The position numbers and the translations under genes are program-made. Positions 29,904-44,900 of a stretch of DNA of 64,000 nt are shown piece after piece (the first letter of the stretch is position 1; each line of letters starts with the position of its first letter). This stretch comes from Rhodeus uyekii (Eukaryota; Chordata; Actinopteri; Cypriniformes; Acheilognathidae): the NCBI GenBank assembly GCA_037043235.1, contig JAWRVZ010000016.1, positions 1,545,001 through 1,609,000 on the forward strand. The letters run 5' to 3'. The notes under the pieces are model-generated. The model worked only from the letters and a program-made list of their open reading frames with translations, searched no databases and was not told the origin of the DNA.

Positions 29904-32900
29904 CAGAGCTGATTCCTCGTGCCGTTTTTACTGTTTTCAGTACCGTTCAGCTTTCGTGATAAAGGATCTTTACGGATTATGTACCTGAAAAAGAAAAACA
30001 ATACCTAAACGTACAGTCACGTGTAAAATGTACTACAATTAGGGTAAATCTCAAGAAACAGATTACAAAATTACAGATTTCTTGGTCATATTGCATCCTA
30101 AAACCAACAGAATAAATAATATTATTTATACAAGAACCTTGTTTTTATGTCAATTAAGATAATTTCCCAGCCAAAAACGCTCATAGGTTTGGATTTTGTT
30201 TTCCCTTAATAATAACAACCTTCAACTACATTTTGTGCTTACTCATATTATCTTTGATTAGTATTAACATTTTTATAAAATATATATAGTCTGTGTTTAT
30301 AAAATATTGTCTGTCTAATAAAAAAAAAAGAAAACAGTGTATTTTTAGGAAAACAATTTCTTAAATTTTTTCTTTGAGTTTGACGTAACTTCCCTATGAA
30401 GTGCAAAAGATTTAGCTTCACTTACACAATGTCATTGAGCTCCAGCTTTGTCTCTGGTGTCGGGTTGATTAAGGCATAAGAGTGGCTACTCTGGTTAATA
30501 TTCAGCTCATCTGGATTGAGAGACAAGTGTTAATAGAATAATAAGTCATTTCAGTCACAAGAATGTCTTATTCTCCAGAAACATGTCCTGGTAGTAATGA
30601 ACCACTCAATTGAAATTGAGCAATTTAATCAAATCAATCAGTGTCAATTTTGCACCCTGGTTACACAGTTCTTAAAATCAAATGTTTAATCTCAAATAAT
30701 GCACAGAAATGTCCTAATTCATTCTGCATATGATTTTACTGTAAAATTCGGATGGTGTCTCACCGAAGATGGTGTCTGGAGTCTCACCAAATCCCCGCGT
30801 GGAGAGTCCCAGGTTTTTCATGCGCTTCCTGACCAGCTCAGTAAGCTCTTGTCTTTCTGACCATGATGGCAGGATGCCCCGCTGCTGGCTCAATCTGTCT
30901 GCATCACGCTCCGCGTGCCACGGCCCCAGAAGATTTGAAGCCCACTGCAGGCTCTTTCGACGCAGAGAAGGAGTCGGTGTATTGCTGTCTGGTAATTCAC
31001 ACTGAAGACCCTGAGGTTGCTCCTCCTCTTCAAACACTGACACTTTGTCTGACATTTGGGACTGTGGAGTCTAGAATAAAGAAAGATTATCAGTTATTGT
31101 GTTTCTTGCTTTTTAAAAGGAATATTCCTCAATAAAGGATACATTTTCTCAAAATTTTACACAAATTGTCTTGTCTTGTAAAAAACCCTCACTCTTCCTA
31201 CCAAAGTTACCATTTTAATTTTGAATTATGAGGAAAAAAAGCTAAGAAATTCACTACATTTGGTTCCAGGCCAGCCCCTACTTTTCTGAATGTTATGTTT
31301 TCATGCTGCTCAATGTTTTTGTGCCAACCGTAATACATTATTCTTCTTTGAGTGAAAAGTACTTGTTGACACAAGCTTCTGTACACCTGAATTTTTCTGT
31401 GTTATCCTTCCTCATGTATTTTGGTTATCCTTCCCATCTGTTCTAATTTAACAGTTGCTCCTGATCTAAAAGTAAGTATGTTTTGCACTGAATGTAATGA
31501 AACCTCTACAAGTTCAATTTTCTGAGACTCTGTCCTGTAGATGCCGATGGGAATGTCTCCTTCAGTGGAGGAGAGCACTTGGTACAGTGTGCCATACGTC
31601 TGGATGCACAAGTCCTCCTCTGTGATATTCAGCTGAAATGTAATATACCACATTTTAACATTGCTGAAACAACATTTAAATAAAAGCATTGAACAGAGGT
31701 CATGTAAATGAGGATGTGTTGACTGGCTAATGTTGTAAAAGTCATACATACAGCACAAAGGAAGCCAGATTTTGGTGTAGTTTCCAGTCCGAGCAGTAGT
31801 CTGGTGATGGTTATCATATAATCCTTCACAAAACTCTGAAACAACAGAAGCAAGAACATACAGTACTGTTCAAAAGTCTGAGGCAGGTGCAATTTTTTTA
31901 TGTTTTTGAAAAAAGTTACTTGTGCTCGTCAAGGTTGAAATATTGTGAAATATCTTTTAAAATGTAATTTATTCCTGTCATGCAAAGCTGAATGTTCAGC
32001 ATCATTAGTCCAGTAGTTACATGATCCTTCAGAAATCATTTTGATATGAAATAGAAATCTTTTACAATAGTAAAAGTAACAGTAGTGTATATATACAGTG
32101 TTGATCAACAGAGAACAATTTAGAAAAACTATTGTAAATACAGTTGTACCTCGAGATACGAAATTAATCCGTTCCAAGGCGGCCTTCGTATAATGAGTTT
32201 TTCGTATCTTGGAACACATTTTACATGTAAAATGGCTAATCCGTTCCAAGCCCTCCAAAAACACCCCATTAAATTTCATAATAAAGCTAAATTGACCTAT
32301 AAACAATGAAATAACGTAAAATGTCGAAGCTTACCTTTCGAGTGAGGCTATCTCCGAAAGTGGAGGCAGAGGAGGAGGAGGACAAACGGCAGATAACGTA
32401 CGTACACTTAACTTTACGAAAACACATAAAAAATTTAAAGTTTGGGGTGCGGAGTTTCTGAGCTAAAGCACGCCAGTACGTACGTATAGAAGATGCATGA
32501 TGGGAGGGATGCTGTCCAATTAGAGAGAAGGATCTCATGGCTTGACTAGCGTCAGGAACCAATGGGAGAGCAGGAGGATGGTGGCGAGTCTACTATAACT
32601 AAGATGGCGGCGTGCGGCGCGAGTTTCAAAATTTCTATGGGGCGAATCTCGGACTTTCAGAAACCTTTCGTATCTTGAAAACTTTTCGTATGTAGAGCAG
32701 TAACATTTTTCGTCTTTGCTTTTGTAACTTGAATTTTTCGTAAGTTGAGCCTTTTGTATCTTGAGGTACTACTGTATTGTTAATCTTCATTACTTGATAA
32801 TTTAACAGAATATTAGCTGTTATATTATAACCACTGCAGCACAAAAGAACATTACAACTAAAATTTGAGGCTCACAGCAGTCAAAAATTTGTATGAAATG

Positions 32901-35900
32901 TATAGGCCCTTGCTTTGAATAACCTCAGCACATCTGCGGCCACGGGATATCACCAGATTCTCATACTGGTGTGATCTTGGTCCACTCTTCCAGTTTCTTC
33001 CACAGTTCGGTAACTTTGTTACCAATAATTTTCAATTGGGTTTAGTTCAACACTCTGGGCTGGCTATTTATTTATTTCAATGTTCTCAGCTTGAAGTACT
33101 TGGAAAAAAATGCTTTATCCATTTTTGTGGTGTAACAGAGGACATTATCTTACATGAAAATAGCAGGCTGATTGGGAGATGCTTGCAGGAAAGGGACCAC
33201 ATGATGTCCGAAGGAGGATCTGATTGACATTTGCATTCACAGGCTTGGTCAGAGTGGGCTTTCAGTCCAAAAGCTCTTAAACGACGTGACACTGTATGCC
33301 AAGACAGATCCTTACCATGTTCAGCTCTGAATTAGCAAACCAATTCCCCGTTTATTATGTGGTCGAACAGTCTTTGGGATTAAATGAATTAGTATCTTTG
33401 TAAAGCTCTTTCTTGATTTGGAATGAACAACTTGTCATCCTTTGGCCTTCATTTGGACAACCTGCTTACGTAGGGTTTTAGTCACCTGGAAATTGGAAAG
33501 TTTGCTGCCAATTAAATAGGGTTTGGTAGATAATTAAGGAAATTAGCTCCAGGTTCCCGATTAAGGCCAATAACTTGGAAGTATCTGAAAGTGTTCTCTA
33601 ATTTTGACCCGAGTTATTTTTCTATTGTTTCATTTAAGTTTTACATGCTGACCTTCAGAATATAATTAACATAAGAAATATGCTGCAAAAACCTCTACTC
33701 CTGGTAGAATACCTTCAAATAGGACCTAGAAATAGAGGAAATCATATGTTGTTCTCTAATTTTAATCTCCAATGTATATCTGTAATCGTGGGGAAATGTA
33801 GTGTTTACTAATAAGATATTTATATCTCTACAAGATATTTGTATCTCCATGTTGCCATCTAGAGGGCATTAGCAGACAAACATTCAAAAATAGTTTCAGG
33901 GCAACAAGCAGAGAGAGGGGGTGTTACCTGGTAGAGGAGTGTGTCCAGCATGCTAATGCTGAACACCTTACCAGCTGCAAAAGGCAGGTGAAATATGAAG
34001 GATAAGTTTGAGCCTTTCTCTCTTTCTATCTGCTCCATGAAGCCATGCAGACAAACAAGGAAAAGAAGGGTTAAGACCAGACATATTAATAAAGACAAAA
34101 ATCATCGTTTTTTATGATTTAATGTAATAAGAGAGATAAGAAGCATAAATATCTGCTCACCTTCTCCAGTTTGGAGAATGCCAGGGAGTGGCAGTCCTTT
34201 GCGCAGAACTGCATGAATCTCATGTTTACAGGATGAGTTAACTCTGTGATGATGTTGAGACCAGAGAACAGCCTACAAACAAGTCATTTACAGGAGACTG
34301 GTGACTATTTCAATTACTTCACAAGATCTTCAGAGCCCTTGTGAAAAAGAAGCATGCTTAAATGTACTGAATATGCACTTTTAGTATACTCAAAATCTTA
34401 AAAGTATTTTAAAAAGCAGCTATACACAGTATAATATGAATTAAATAAAGGTCACACAAGTGTACAACTGTGTTGCTTAACACAACAAATTTAAAGCTTT
34501 TCTTTAAAAATCTTTCGTTAAGATGTACAAAACTAGAAAATACTAGATTACATTTAAACTTAATATGTTTCAAATGTATTCAATTGCCAATTCATCATTA
34601 TAACTGTGTAGAATAAAATGTTTTATTAAAACATATTATGAAACATAAAGTGTTGGGGATTATCTGTGTGAGCATATTTTTCATGTTTTTGTCTCAATGT
34701 GGAGACGAGAGCACGCCTGCCTGGAGATGGATGCCAGGAGTACATCGACTGGGTCCTATGTCACTGCAGACACCCCTTTACAATCGGTGAGATGAAGGAG
34801 AATCATCATATAACAGTGTACATCACACACGTTGTGCCACCCGCCGCCCTTGTCCTAACAGATGTGAAGCCAGAGCCAACAGCAGACAGAGAGCCCAAGC
34901 TTGCCTTGATTCCAGAATCGATGCCAGATCTATTATCGCCCCAGAACACGAGTCATACAAATCTGACCAACTGCATGAGCCGGTAATATCATCCGTCTCA
35001 GATGCAGGTGGAATACGAGGAGCTGATGTAGAGCCTGTTTGACTAAGAACACTATGAAGTGGAGCATGTTCCCTTCATCGCCCAGCACCCAGAGAATCCT
35101 GAGAATTCTGCCTGTGCTGCTTTGGCCAAGGAGGCCGTTCCTGAGAGGTCCGAGTCTGATCCAGAGTTCAGCCCTGGACTGTTGACCCATTAGAACCTCC
35201 ACTTTGGTACATTGGCTCCACCTGGGTTTCCTCATCCTTCCAGATCTGCCTTGGTCAGGTGTCACTCTTCCGTAGACATGGACTTATGGACCTTTATGAC
35301 TCATCCTTCCACCCATTGGCACCACCTCAGTCCTCAGGCACCCTGGCTTCACCTTGGCTGCTCATCTCTGTGGCTCCACATTAATCTCCACCTCAGCTGA
35401 TCGTCCCACAGGTTCCATCTGCTAAATCTGCCATGGCTTCTCCATCCCTCGGCTCCGCTGTGAGCTTTTGACATGTGATTCCGGCTGAGGATTCCACCCT
35501 GGCTCCTCCTACAACCTCCTGTAGGCACCTTCCCTGGTTTGCCGTTCGCCATCTCCTCTTCCTCGCCACCTCATCTTCACGCCGCGAAGACGCGACTTCC
35601 GGGAGGGGGGCGTTATGTCACGCCTTCACTAACCGGGACTCTTATTTTGCCTTTTCAAGTCACATGTTCTTTTGTTCTAGATCTTTCTGTCACTCATCAG
35701 TTGCCATGGTCACTAATCATCACTGGTGTTTGTAATTAGTTCATCACTACTAGTATATTTAGTTCTCCTTCTCCACCTTTCAGTTGTCGGTTGTTGTTTG
35801 TGCTGCTCACATGTTTGTGTTGATCATATGTTTGTGTTGATCGTGTGTGTCTGCACTGCTGTTCCATCGGCCCTGCATTCATCATTAAAGTTCCGTTGGA

Positions 35901-38900
35901 TCTCAATCTTCATCTTCGTCCTTGCCTAACTCGTGACAGCTTTCAGCTTGCACTAACTTCAGTAAATTGTTCTAAAAAGAGTTCTTTTAAAAAAATATGC
36001 TAAATTGTACTTCATCACAAGGGTTTGTTCAACAAACATGCATTTATTACTGCACACAGTTGTATTCTGCACATAAAAACATTATTCATTTTATAAGGAA
36101 TAAAAACGAGCTGTTAGTCAACAGTGTGATGTTTATCAAATGCATGTAAGTGATAAACCTCTTAAGAAATCAAAGAAAATCTCAAGCAGTCTCTGACCTG
36201 AACAGCGTCTGAACATTAACAATGGTTTTTGCATCTGCCATATAGTCTTCCTTAGCATTCATGGTGCTTTCCCTATCAACAACCACCATATTGGCAGCAA
36301 ATGAGACACCACAACGCAATAGGTCATCCAAGCTGTGAGGAGACAGACAGACAGACAGGTAGTCAGATGAACAGATAGACAGCATTTTAGTAAAACATTT
36401 GCAATGTTTGATGCAGCTTCATGACTCATGGTGGCATAGACTTATCTAAATTTGGATTTATTTTAGCCTCTAAGTTGGGAAGTTTGAGACGAGTATAAAC
36501 AAAACAAGGCTGTAAAAGCAGACTAGACATTAGAAAAGTTTATCTGTTGGGCGGGATGACTTTTAATGTCCCCAACAACCTCTATAGTCGCATTTAGCCA
36601 TTTGTTCAAAACAAGTTAAGTAAAATCTTTAAAATTAATTGCAATTACAGGGGGTATTATTGCTATTATTTTGTATATATTATAATAAAACATTGACTTC
36701 GGGACAACGGAACATCAGTTCAAAAATGTTAATTTGTTTGCAGGTTTTTGTACTATCAGCACTATATTCTCAATTGTGTCTTGAAGGTGACTCTTGGTGT
36801 CCTCCTTATACATTATAATTTTTTCATGTTTCATAATAATGTCTCTTGCCTGTCGATTGATCCATGCAAGTAATAGATCATTGGGAACCAGGAGACAGTC
36901 TCAATAAATTCTGCATCTGGCCTAAAGAACAGAGTTCACAGAAACAGACATTACTTATTACAAGGACAGGAGATGTGCAAGTCACTGTAAATACAAGACA
37001 TTGGCAACTAAAGAGTTATAAAGCTCAATGAACAAGGTAAAAGAGAGTAAATTAAGGATTTTTACTCCTTTTCCAAAAGCAGCACGATGGGCCACAGTTC
37101 ATTCTGAGGTCTGTATGAGGCTCGTAACGGGAGGATGAAGTTGTACAGGCTATTTCCTGCTGTCTCAGCGGACACAATGATGAGCTTATTCTTCAATCCA
37201 TACGCTTTGAAATCGTCATAGTCTTTGTGGTTGCAAGTCTTGGACAAAAACTTATACCACAATAAGATGATTAATATGTCATATTACAATTCAACAACAA
37301 ACCAGTGATCTCTAGGTGACACAGTAACATTATTTAATGTTATTGAAGGAAGTCTTGTATGCTCTCAAAGGTTGTATTTATTTAATAAAACTAAAAAAAT
37401 AATCTGTTATTATCAATGTTGAAAACGTTTTATTATTTAGCTGTAACATTTGTAATTTTTTAATGAATAGACATTTTAAATATTCAAATGTTGACTATGA
37501 AATATAAATCTATTTTAATTGATCAATTTAATGAATCCTTGCTTAATAGAAGTATTCACTTCTTTCAACAACAACAAAATCTTACTGCCTCCAAACGTTT
37601 GAACTGTAGTGTATTTCTGCAACATCATTTTAGACAATGACTTTTTTTACTTGCAACAACATCAAAGATAGGCTAAATCCACTTTAAAGTCAAATACCTG
37701 CTGATATACGTAAACCGCTCATATTATTGTTCACCAAACTCTAATCAAGATGTGCATTACCTTTTCCAACCGCATACAACATTTGGGTGTTTTCTCTTTC
37801 CGTAAATGGCAAAGTATCAGTGAGCTTCCGATGTAGGGTACATTTGGGGGATATCCTTTTATGTAACTACAAAAAAAAAAAAAAGTTCAGGAAATCTCAT
37901 TCTCATTGCAGTTCTTGACATTATTCAATATTTCTGTGATGACATTTCATCAAACTAAAAACAATAATTTTTTTCTCTCAGGTAATGAGCAAATTACCCA
38001 TCACTACAATCATCTCCACTTTTTGTCTGATCACTGAGCAGATTGCCAGTCTGAAAGGAAGGTGAATCAGGCACTTCTAGAACAGGAACCATGTTTGCTT
38101 TTCTGGATTCAGATATATTCGTTTCCGTTGAGAGAGATGGACCTAAACTGGAGGGATTGCTTATTTCCAGCAAATCTATGGCTATGGTACCTTTAGGAAA
38201 TACAAAAAAATAAAAAATAAAATAACCTTTAGGCTAAAATCGGGAATGACATTACAGTACATTATCTTTATCAGCCTTGTGTTTTTCTCAGGCAGAGCAA
38301 AAAATAACAGGCAGAATATACTTCAAATATTCACATTTTGTGTTATGTAGAAGGGGAAAAATAATTTCTTGGTGAGCTTTTTAAAAACGTAACACACAGT
38401 AAAAACCAGTTCAAAAGTTCTGTATATGGGTGTAGTAAAATTCTGGTAACTTTACAATAAGGATTGAATGGCTTGATGCATTAACATTAAGTAACAATTA
38501 GCAATACATTTGTTTCAGAATTTATTAGTCTTTGCTAATGTTAGTTGATCAATATTCAACGGTTCATTGTTAGTTTAGTTTAGCTCAGGTTCATAAAATA
38601 ATATTTACTGATAAAACTTTTGTGTGTAGTAATGCATTAGTAAACGTTGAGATTAACAAAATAGATGCTTAATAAATGCTTACACATATTTTTCATTGTT
38701 ATTTCATGTTAACAAATGGAACCTTATTGTAAAGTGTTACCAATTTTTGTTTTGTTAAGAAAGAAATGAATACTTTTATTCTACTTATTGTCCCTCCATT
38801 GACAGCCAACTGAACTACTACTACTAAGACATCATTAAATCTAATCATTAAATTTAATCTCATGAATTGGTTCAGTCTCAATTTTTATAAAGTGGCACTA

Positions 38901-41900
38901 GTGCTTTGTTTGGAGGGAAAAAAACATAATTTACCCCTTTATTGTAAATTCATTTTTGTATTATAATTGCAAACAAAGCAATTTTTCCTAAAAGGAAAAG
39001 GTTTAATCCACTGGAGTCACATGGATTACTTTAATGTCTTTACTTCCTTTCAGGGTCTTGAAAGTGGTAGTTGCGTAGATGTCAATGGAAGGACAGAAAG
39101 CTCTCAGATTTAATTAAAAGACCTTCAGATATTTCAAAGTTTCAAAGAAAGACATGAGGGCGAGTAATTAATGACAGGATTTGAATATTTGGGTGAACTA
39201 ACCCTTTAAATTGATTAAAAGTAACAGTAACAACTTTTGTATTGTTAATAGAAATCTACTTCAATTAAATGTTGTTCTTTTGAACTTCTTCTATCATCAA
39301 AGGAATCCTAAAATAATATATATAAATTAATTTCATACACATCATATTCATTAAACTTCTTTCAAAAACTTTGGCATTACTGTGTTATGTACAGTATCTT
39401 TGTTTGTTTAATTATGATGAGATGCATTTGCCTGACCCATGCTAGTGGCACTGCTTGTTGGATGTTGAATCTTAGGGCTGTTTTCACATGGTGTCTGGGT
39501 CTTGAAGCAGGAGTTCTCCTCCTTTGTGAGACTGATATAGAAGCACATGTCCAAGGATTTCATGATGTGCTGAGGACCAGGATTCAGCAGGATACTTTTA
39601 GTATCCTCAGGGCACACTCCAATAAGACAGATGCCATACCTAGAAATAAGAGCGATATCCACACAAATTATATTTCTGAAAATAAAACATGAATTGAATT
39701 AATTGGTCCAGAAGAGAGAAATGCTAATTTTTCTGAAACCAAATGTCATTACTAAAGTCATTAGTACAAAAAAATGTATTGCATGTATCATACTTACTTA
39801 TTATATGCATTAAATGAGGCATGAGGGAAGCTCTTTCCCTCATACTCAGAAAAGAAGATGCTTTCTTTCAGAACAATGCTGTACACTTCATTTCCAGAGC
39901 ATTTTCCATAAATTCTGTGCCAGTCCTCAGGAGAGTGTTGACCTTCTCTGCAGAGTTACGTATATACATATCATCATATCGTATTATATATCAAATCATG
40001 ATTTAGTGTCAGTAAATAAAATCTATTTATTGACTAACAATCCCTTTAAAATCACCATGAAATCAAAAATGACAATTCTTGTTTATTTTATGAAATATTG
40101 CAGTAATAACTATAAATGATTTGTTAATGCACTTTAGACTTTTTAAATTATTAATGTGCCCTCGTAATCTTTAATCACAATAACCTCCCCTTGCAGCTCA
40201 TCTCTTTTCTAATGACGTGTTTGTCCTGGCAGGACAACCTGTCACGCACAAGACTTCACATCAATAGCAAACCATAACCATCCAAGAATCTAAATCAAAT
40301 TCTGCCCTACATTTTTTCAAGTGTGAGAAGCCATTTCACTCGGATATTCTTCACAATATGTAAGGAAAGAATATTGCAACTTCTGTTTCATGATGACTTT
40401 AAGGCTTTTTGACATGACATCAGGCTGGTGTACCCACAGGCCTTGTGATGTGTGCACCAGCAGGGTGATGAAGGTAGACGTGCCAGGACAGAGGCAGTTC
40501 AGGGCCAGCATGGCATATTTAAACTCTTCCTCACAAACAATATGATCTGAAAGAGAATATTACAGTACAACTGTGTTGGAAAGATATACATCTCATAGTA
40601 TACAAATATATACATCTCTTGGTTATTTCCATTGTTTGAAATGTTCTGGAATAAATTAATAGAGACACAATAAACAATACCTGCAAATTTCACATGAAAT
40701 TTGTTTTCTGGTTTGAGAATCTGAACAAAAAGAGTACAACTTGGAGCAAAATCCTTCACTGCCCAAGCCCTCAGGATGGTCTGGTAATCCTGAAAATAAA
40801 TAAATAAATAATTCATTCTATATATTAATATAATTATTTATTTATATGTCCCATCTGTTCACAGATGACTTAAAAACAACGCTTTAAACTTAATAATAAT
40901 TCTTCACTTTTTGAAGCTCAAGAATACATACTGCTGCATTACGATCAGCCTTACAGCGACAGGTCAGAAGAAAACAAGCCTCAGCATTATCCAGCCTGCA
41001 TTGAAAGAGAATACATCTTGAATGTTTCTTTGTTTTTTTACAATTTTCCTACACAAAAGTGCAAGTGTAAACCTCTCTAAATGTAGTTTTTTTTTGTATG
41101 CTTTAATAGTTAATGTACATGCTCGTGTTTTTGGTGTCTTTTTACACAATGGTGTTGCCGCGATTTGTTTGATGAAGCGATCGGCATTAAGAAAATGTGC
41201 ATACACTGTACTGTGTATATGTTTGCTAACAACAAAAGGCATATGTAAAACCACCACATTAAAAACCTTTTTCTATTCTTGATACAAACCTTTAATTATA
41301 TTCCCCTTACAATGCAAACACAAAGATTGCTCACAAAAATCACAAAAAACGTGCAGGATGATCAACGACAGGGAGTGAACCATCATTGGAGTAAGTGGAC
41401 CGCGATGCACGTGCAAGGCAAACTCAGCGCATGCGCAGTGAACTAGGTACGTTAATTAGTCACGAGATAACCATGAGAAGTGGCGAATTTGTCTCTCTTT
41501 TGTACTTGAGATATTAGATTTCAGCGACATTAAAGAATCGACATTACCCACAATAAAATGCTAAGACAAATAGAGAGTTTGGCGGTTCCACTTCAAAAAC
41601 GTCGACATAATAGGATTGGTGAGTTAACTGTGAGTCGAGATAAGTGGACTCCACTGTACATAAAAACATTCAGAAACAAATAAGTTATTATGCTAAACAG
41701 GACAAAGAATAGAACCTGAGGATTTAACTGAGTTAAATACACAGGCTAAAGTAGGGAAAAAAACTAAGCACGGTCAAATATAATCAATTAACATAGTAAT
41801 TAATAAGCAACCATAGTAACAAAGGAGAAACCACATAAGAAACCAAGGAAATCAAGCAAATAGGAACTAAAAACAGGAAAGAAACACAGGAACCAGAGAA

Positions 41901-44900
41901 AACACAACATAACATCATTAAACATTACAGTACTACTCAATGGAGCCAAGAACCTGACTAACTGAATTGATCACCTCATTGTAAACTACATCTTCGTCCC
42001 TTGGGATTACCTGAAAATAACTAAAAAATCTATATGTTGAGGTATCTATATGTGAAGTCTAAGATACCATTGTAACCCCCATTCCCTGAAGGACGAACGA
42101 CGACATTACATCACAACTGAACTGAAAAATTGGGATCTATATCTAAATCTACATTGGGATCTAAATAACTTAAAAATAAAACATATTTTAAGATAGAATG
42201 TATGGCCATTTTTAATAGAAATACTCAATGTGATAAGCCAGAAATCATTATTTTTTTTAGATATGGCAACAGATTTACAGCTGAAGCCCATTACGGATTA
42301 AGCCCACTATATTAAGCCCACTATATTGCAGCAAGTAAATATAAGTCTCTTTGAACTCACTTTGCTCTGACCAAATCTTGGTGTTTGAGAGCAGAGCCCT
42401 GCAGATATATCACTCTATGTGACCACATTGGGATCCGCAGTACACGTCTCACTGCTGCATCCAGCTCTGTTGGGCAAAGGATGATGACATAGTGCTCCTG
42501 GAAGATATAAAATAGCCAAAACAAAGAAAGTTTGTCAAGACTAATTAAAACTATTAGTTGGCAATAACTAACTATTTTCTGTTAGCTAGAAAATTATCTG
42601 ATTATTACATTTCATATAAACTCACTGAAAATTGTACTGTTACAGACCATCATGACCAAAAGCTCTTCATGAATGTTTTTTGTGAGTACCGTAACATATT
42701 TTGAAAAGTGTTTTTATTTTTCTGAAAAGTCACTGAGGTGATATTTGCATCATGTGTGATCATTCAGATTTTCGCTTCAGAGCCAAGCGGTTCTGCTCTT
42801 CGGCTCGAGTAATCATCAATGAATGTGCTTACAAGTCTGAGAAAATATTCATAGGTGTTGGTGAAATAGCGTGTCAGCGTGTCTTCACTTCCTTAATTTC
42901 CCTAAAATAGCAAACATGGGTGTGACGTTGCATCAATAGGATGAGGAAGGATGAGGGCACACTCTACCAGGAGTCTTGCTTCCTCATTGGTGCATGGTGC
43001 ATTGCTGACAGACATCTCTTTTCTCGATATGGAGCTGGACCTCACAGCTTGCCTCATGATGGAATGTGCTCAGTCAGTGCTGAACTGCCTGAAATCCCTC
43101 AAGGGCAGGAGAGTGGACAATTTTTCAGAGGCTCCTGGGGCATTTGGCATCAGCAGCTCGGGATGCTTAAATTCAGGCTATTTCAGCACTGCTTCCTGAG
43201 ATGGGCGTGGCAACACGGGACGCACCTGGTGACAAATAATCTGTCCTGTTGCCAAATCTTCAGCAATGGTCAGACATTGCATTTCTACAGGCAGGAGTTT
43301 CCCAGAACAAGTGTCCAGGCAAGCTGTGCTCTCCACGGGTGCCTCCTGCCTGGGGCGCCACATAGAACAGGCATGCAGCCTCGGGTGTTTGGATGGGACA
43401 CCCATTTGCACTTTGCGGTCAAACAGGTAGACCTGTTTGACTCTTTGGACACATCCCACTACTCCATGTTTTACTCCATGTCCGAGAAAAGCCTCAGCAT
43501 GGATGCACTGGCACATAGCCAGCCCCCTACACAAATGTGCATTTTTACCCCAGTGAGCCTACTTGCAAAGACACTGTGCAAAGTCGAGGACCAGGTCTTG
43601 CTAGTTGTGCCCTACTGGCCCAACTGGACCTGGTTCCTGGAATTCATGCTCCTCACGACAGCCCCTCACTGGTACATTCCTCTAAGGAAGTACCTGCTTT
43701 CTTGAAGATGGGGCACCCAGACCAACCCAAAGTAGTAAACACCAGCACTTCAGTGAGAGCCTCCTTGATGAGGCATGAATACACCTTGAAGTGATAGCTG
43801 TTCATTAAGTGGTGTTCTTCTCACCTAGAAGACCCCCAGAGATGCCAGATCAGGGCCGTGCTTTCCTTCCTGTAAGAAGGGCTGGAGCAAAGGCTGTCTC
43901 CCTCCAACCTGAAAGTGTATGTTGCTGGTATCGCTGCATATCATGATGGAGTAGATGGGAAATCTTTGGATAAGCACGACCCGATCAACAGGTTCCTGAG
44001 GGGCGCGAGATGGCTAAATCTGCCACACCCTCACCTCGTACCCTCTTGCGTGCTCTCTCTCATGTTATTCGCCCTGCAGAAAGTGCCCTTTGAACTGCTG
44101 CAGTCAGTAGAGCTGACAATCCTCTCACTCAAGACAGCACTCCTGACTAAAATGGCTTATGTCAAGAGGAGGAGGGACCTGCAGGCATTTTCGGTTGACA
44201 AATTGTACCTAGAATTCGGCACAGCCTACTCACATGTAATCTTGAAAACAGCAAGCGCTGCTGCTGGAAGAGGGAAAACCAGCTCTTGCTCTTCTGTTCC
44301 GTCGGTGCTTAGCACCTGTATGTGGATTGAACGCAGAGCTTCAGGACCAGCTCTTTGTCTGTTAAGGGAAAGGCTTCTCCAAGCAGAGATTACCCTACTG
44401 GATAGTGGAAGCCAACGTCTTGGCATAGCAGACCCAAGATCAGCCATGCGCCCCAAAGGACGAGTTCACACTCTACCAGGAGTCTTGCTTCCTCATTGGT
44501 GCATGGTGCATTGCTGACAGACATTTATGTATATTTATTTATTTAATTTCTGTATGGAGCCAGTGTCCCCCTGTGGTGTCTCCTGTGCTAGGCTAGGTTT
44601 GCCAATATGTTGTTATCCCTACGTAGATCCCATATGTGCATTCTTGATTTGTACTCTTGACTTCCCTGCGTAAAGCCCTGTCTCATCCTCATCAAGTATC
44701 TTAAGCAGTGCAAGCATAAGCAAGACACTGGAAGGGGCAGCAATAGTGCCACTTGGGTAGTGATCCCAATTTGTCAGTTCAGTTCTGATGTAACTTCAAA
44801 TGTGACTGACTGATAGGGAAAGTCTAGATAACTATTTTAACCCCATTACTTTACATCCGTTCACCATAATTGCTGTACCACCTGCTCGGCTCTCTCCAGA

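Noticed and set aside
32287..32562. Minus-strand frame in MITE copy D
   Set aside because: Non-autonomous element interior, no transposase similarity.
40434..40438. Alternative kcnt2 exon 14 donor TGG|GTACAC
   Set aside because: It breaks the phase with exon 15. The donor four bases earlier (CCT|GTGGGT) closes the frame and gives SQGLEGQHSPEDW, aligned with the family.
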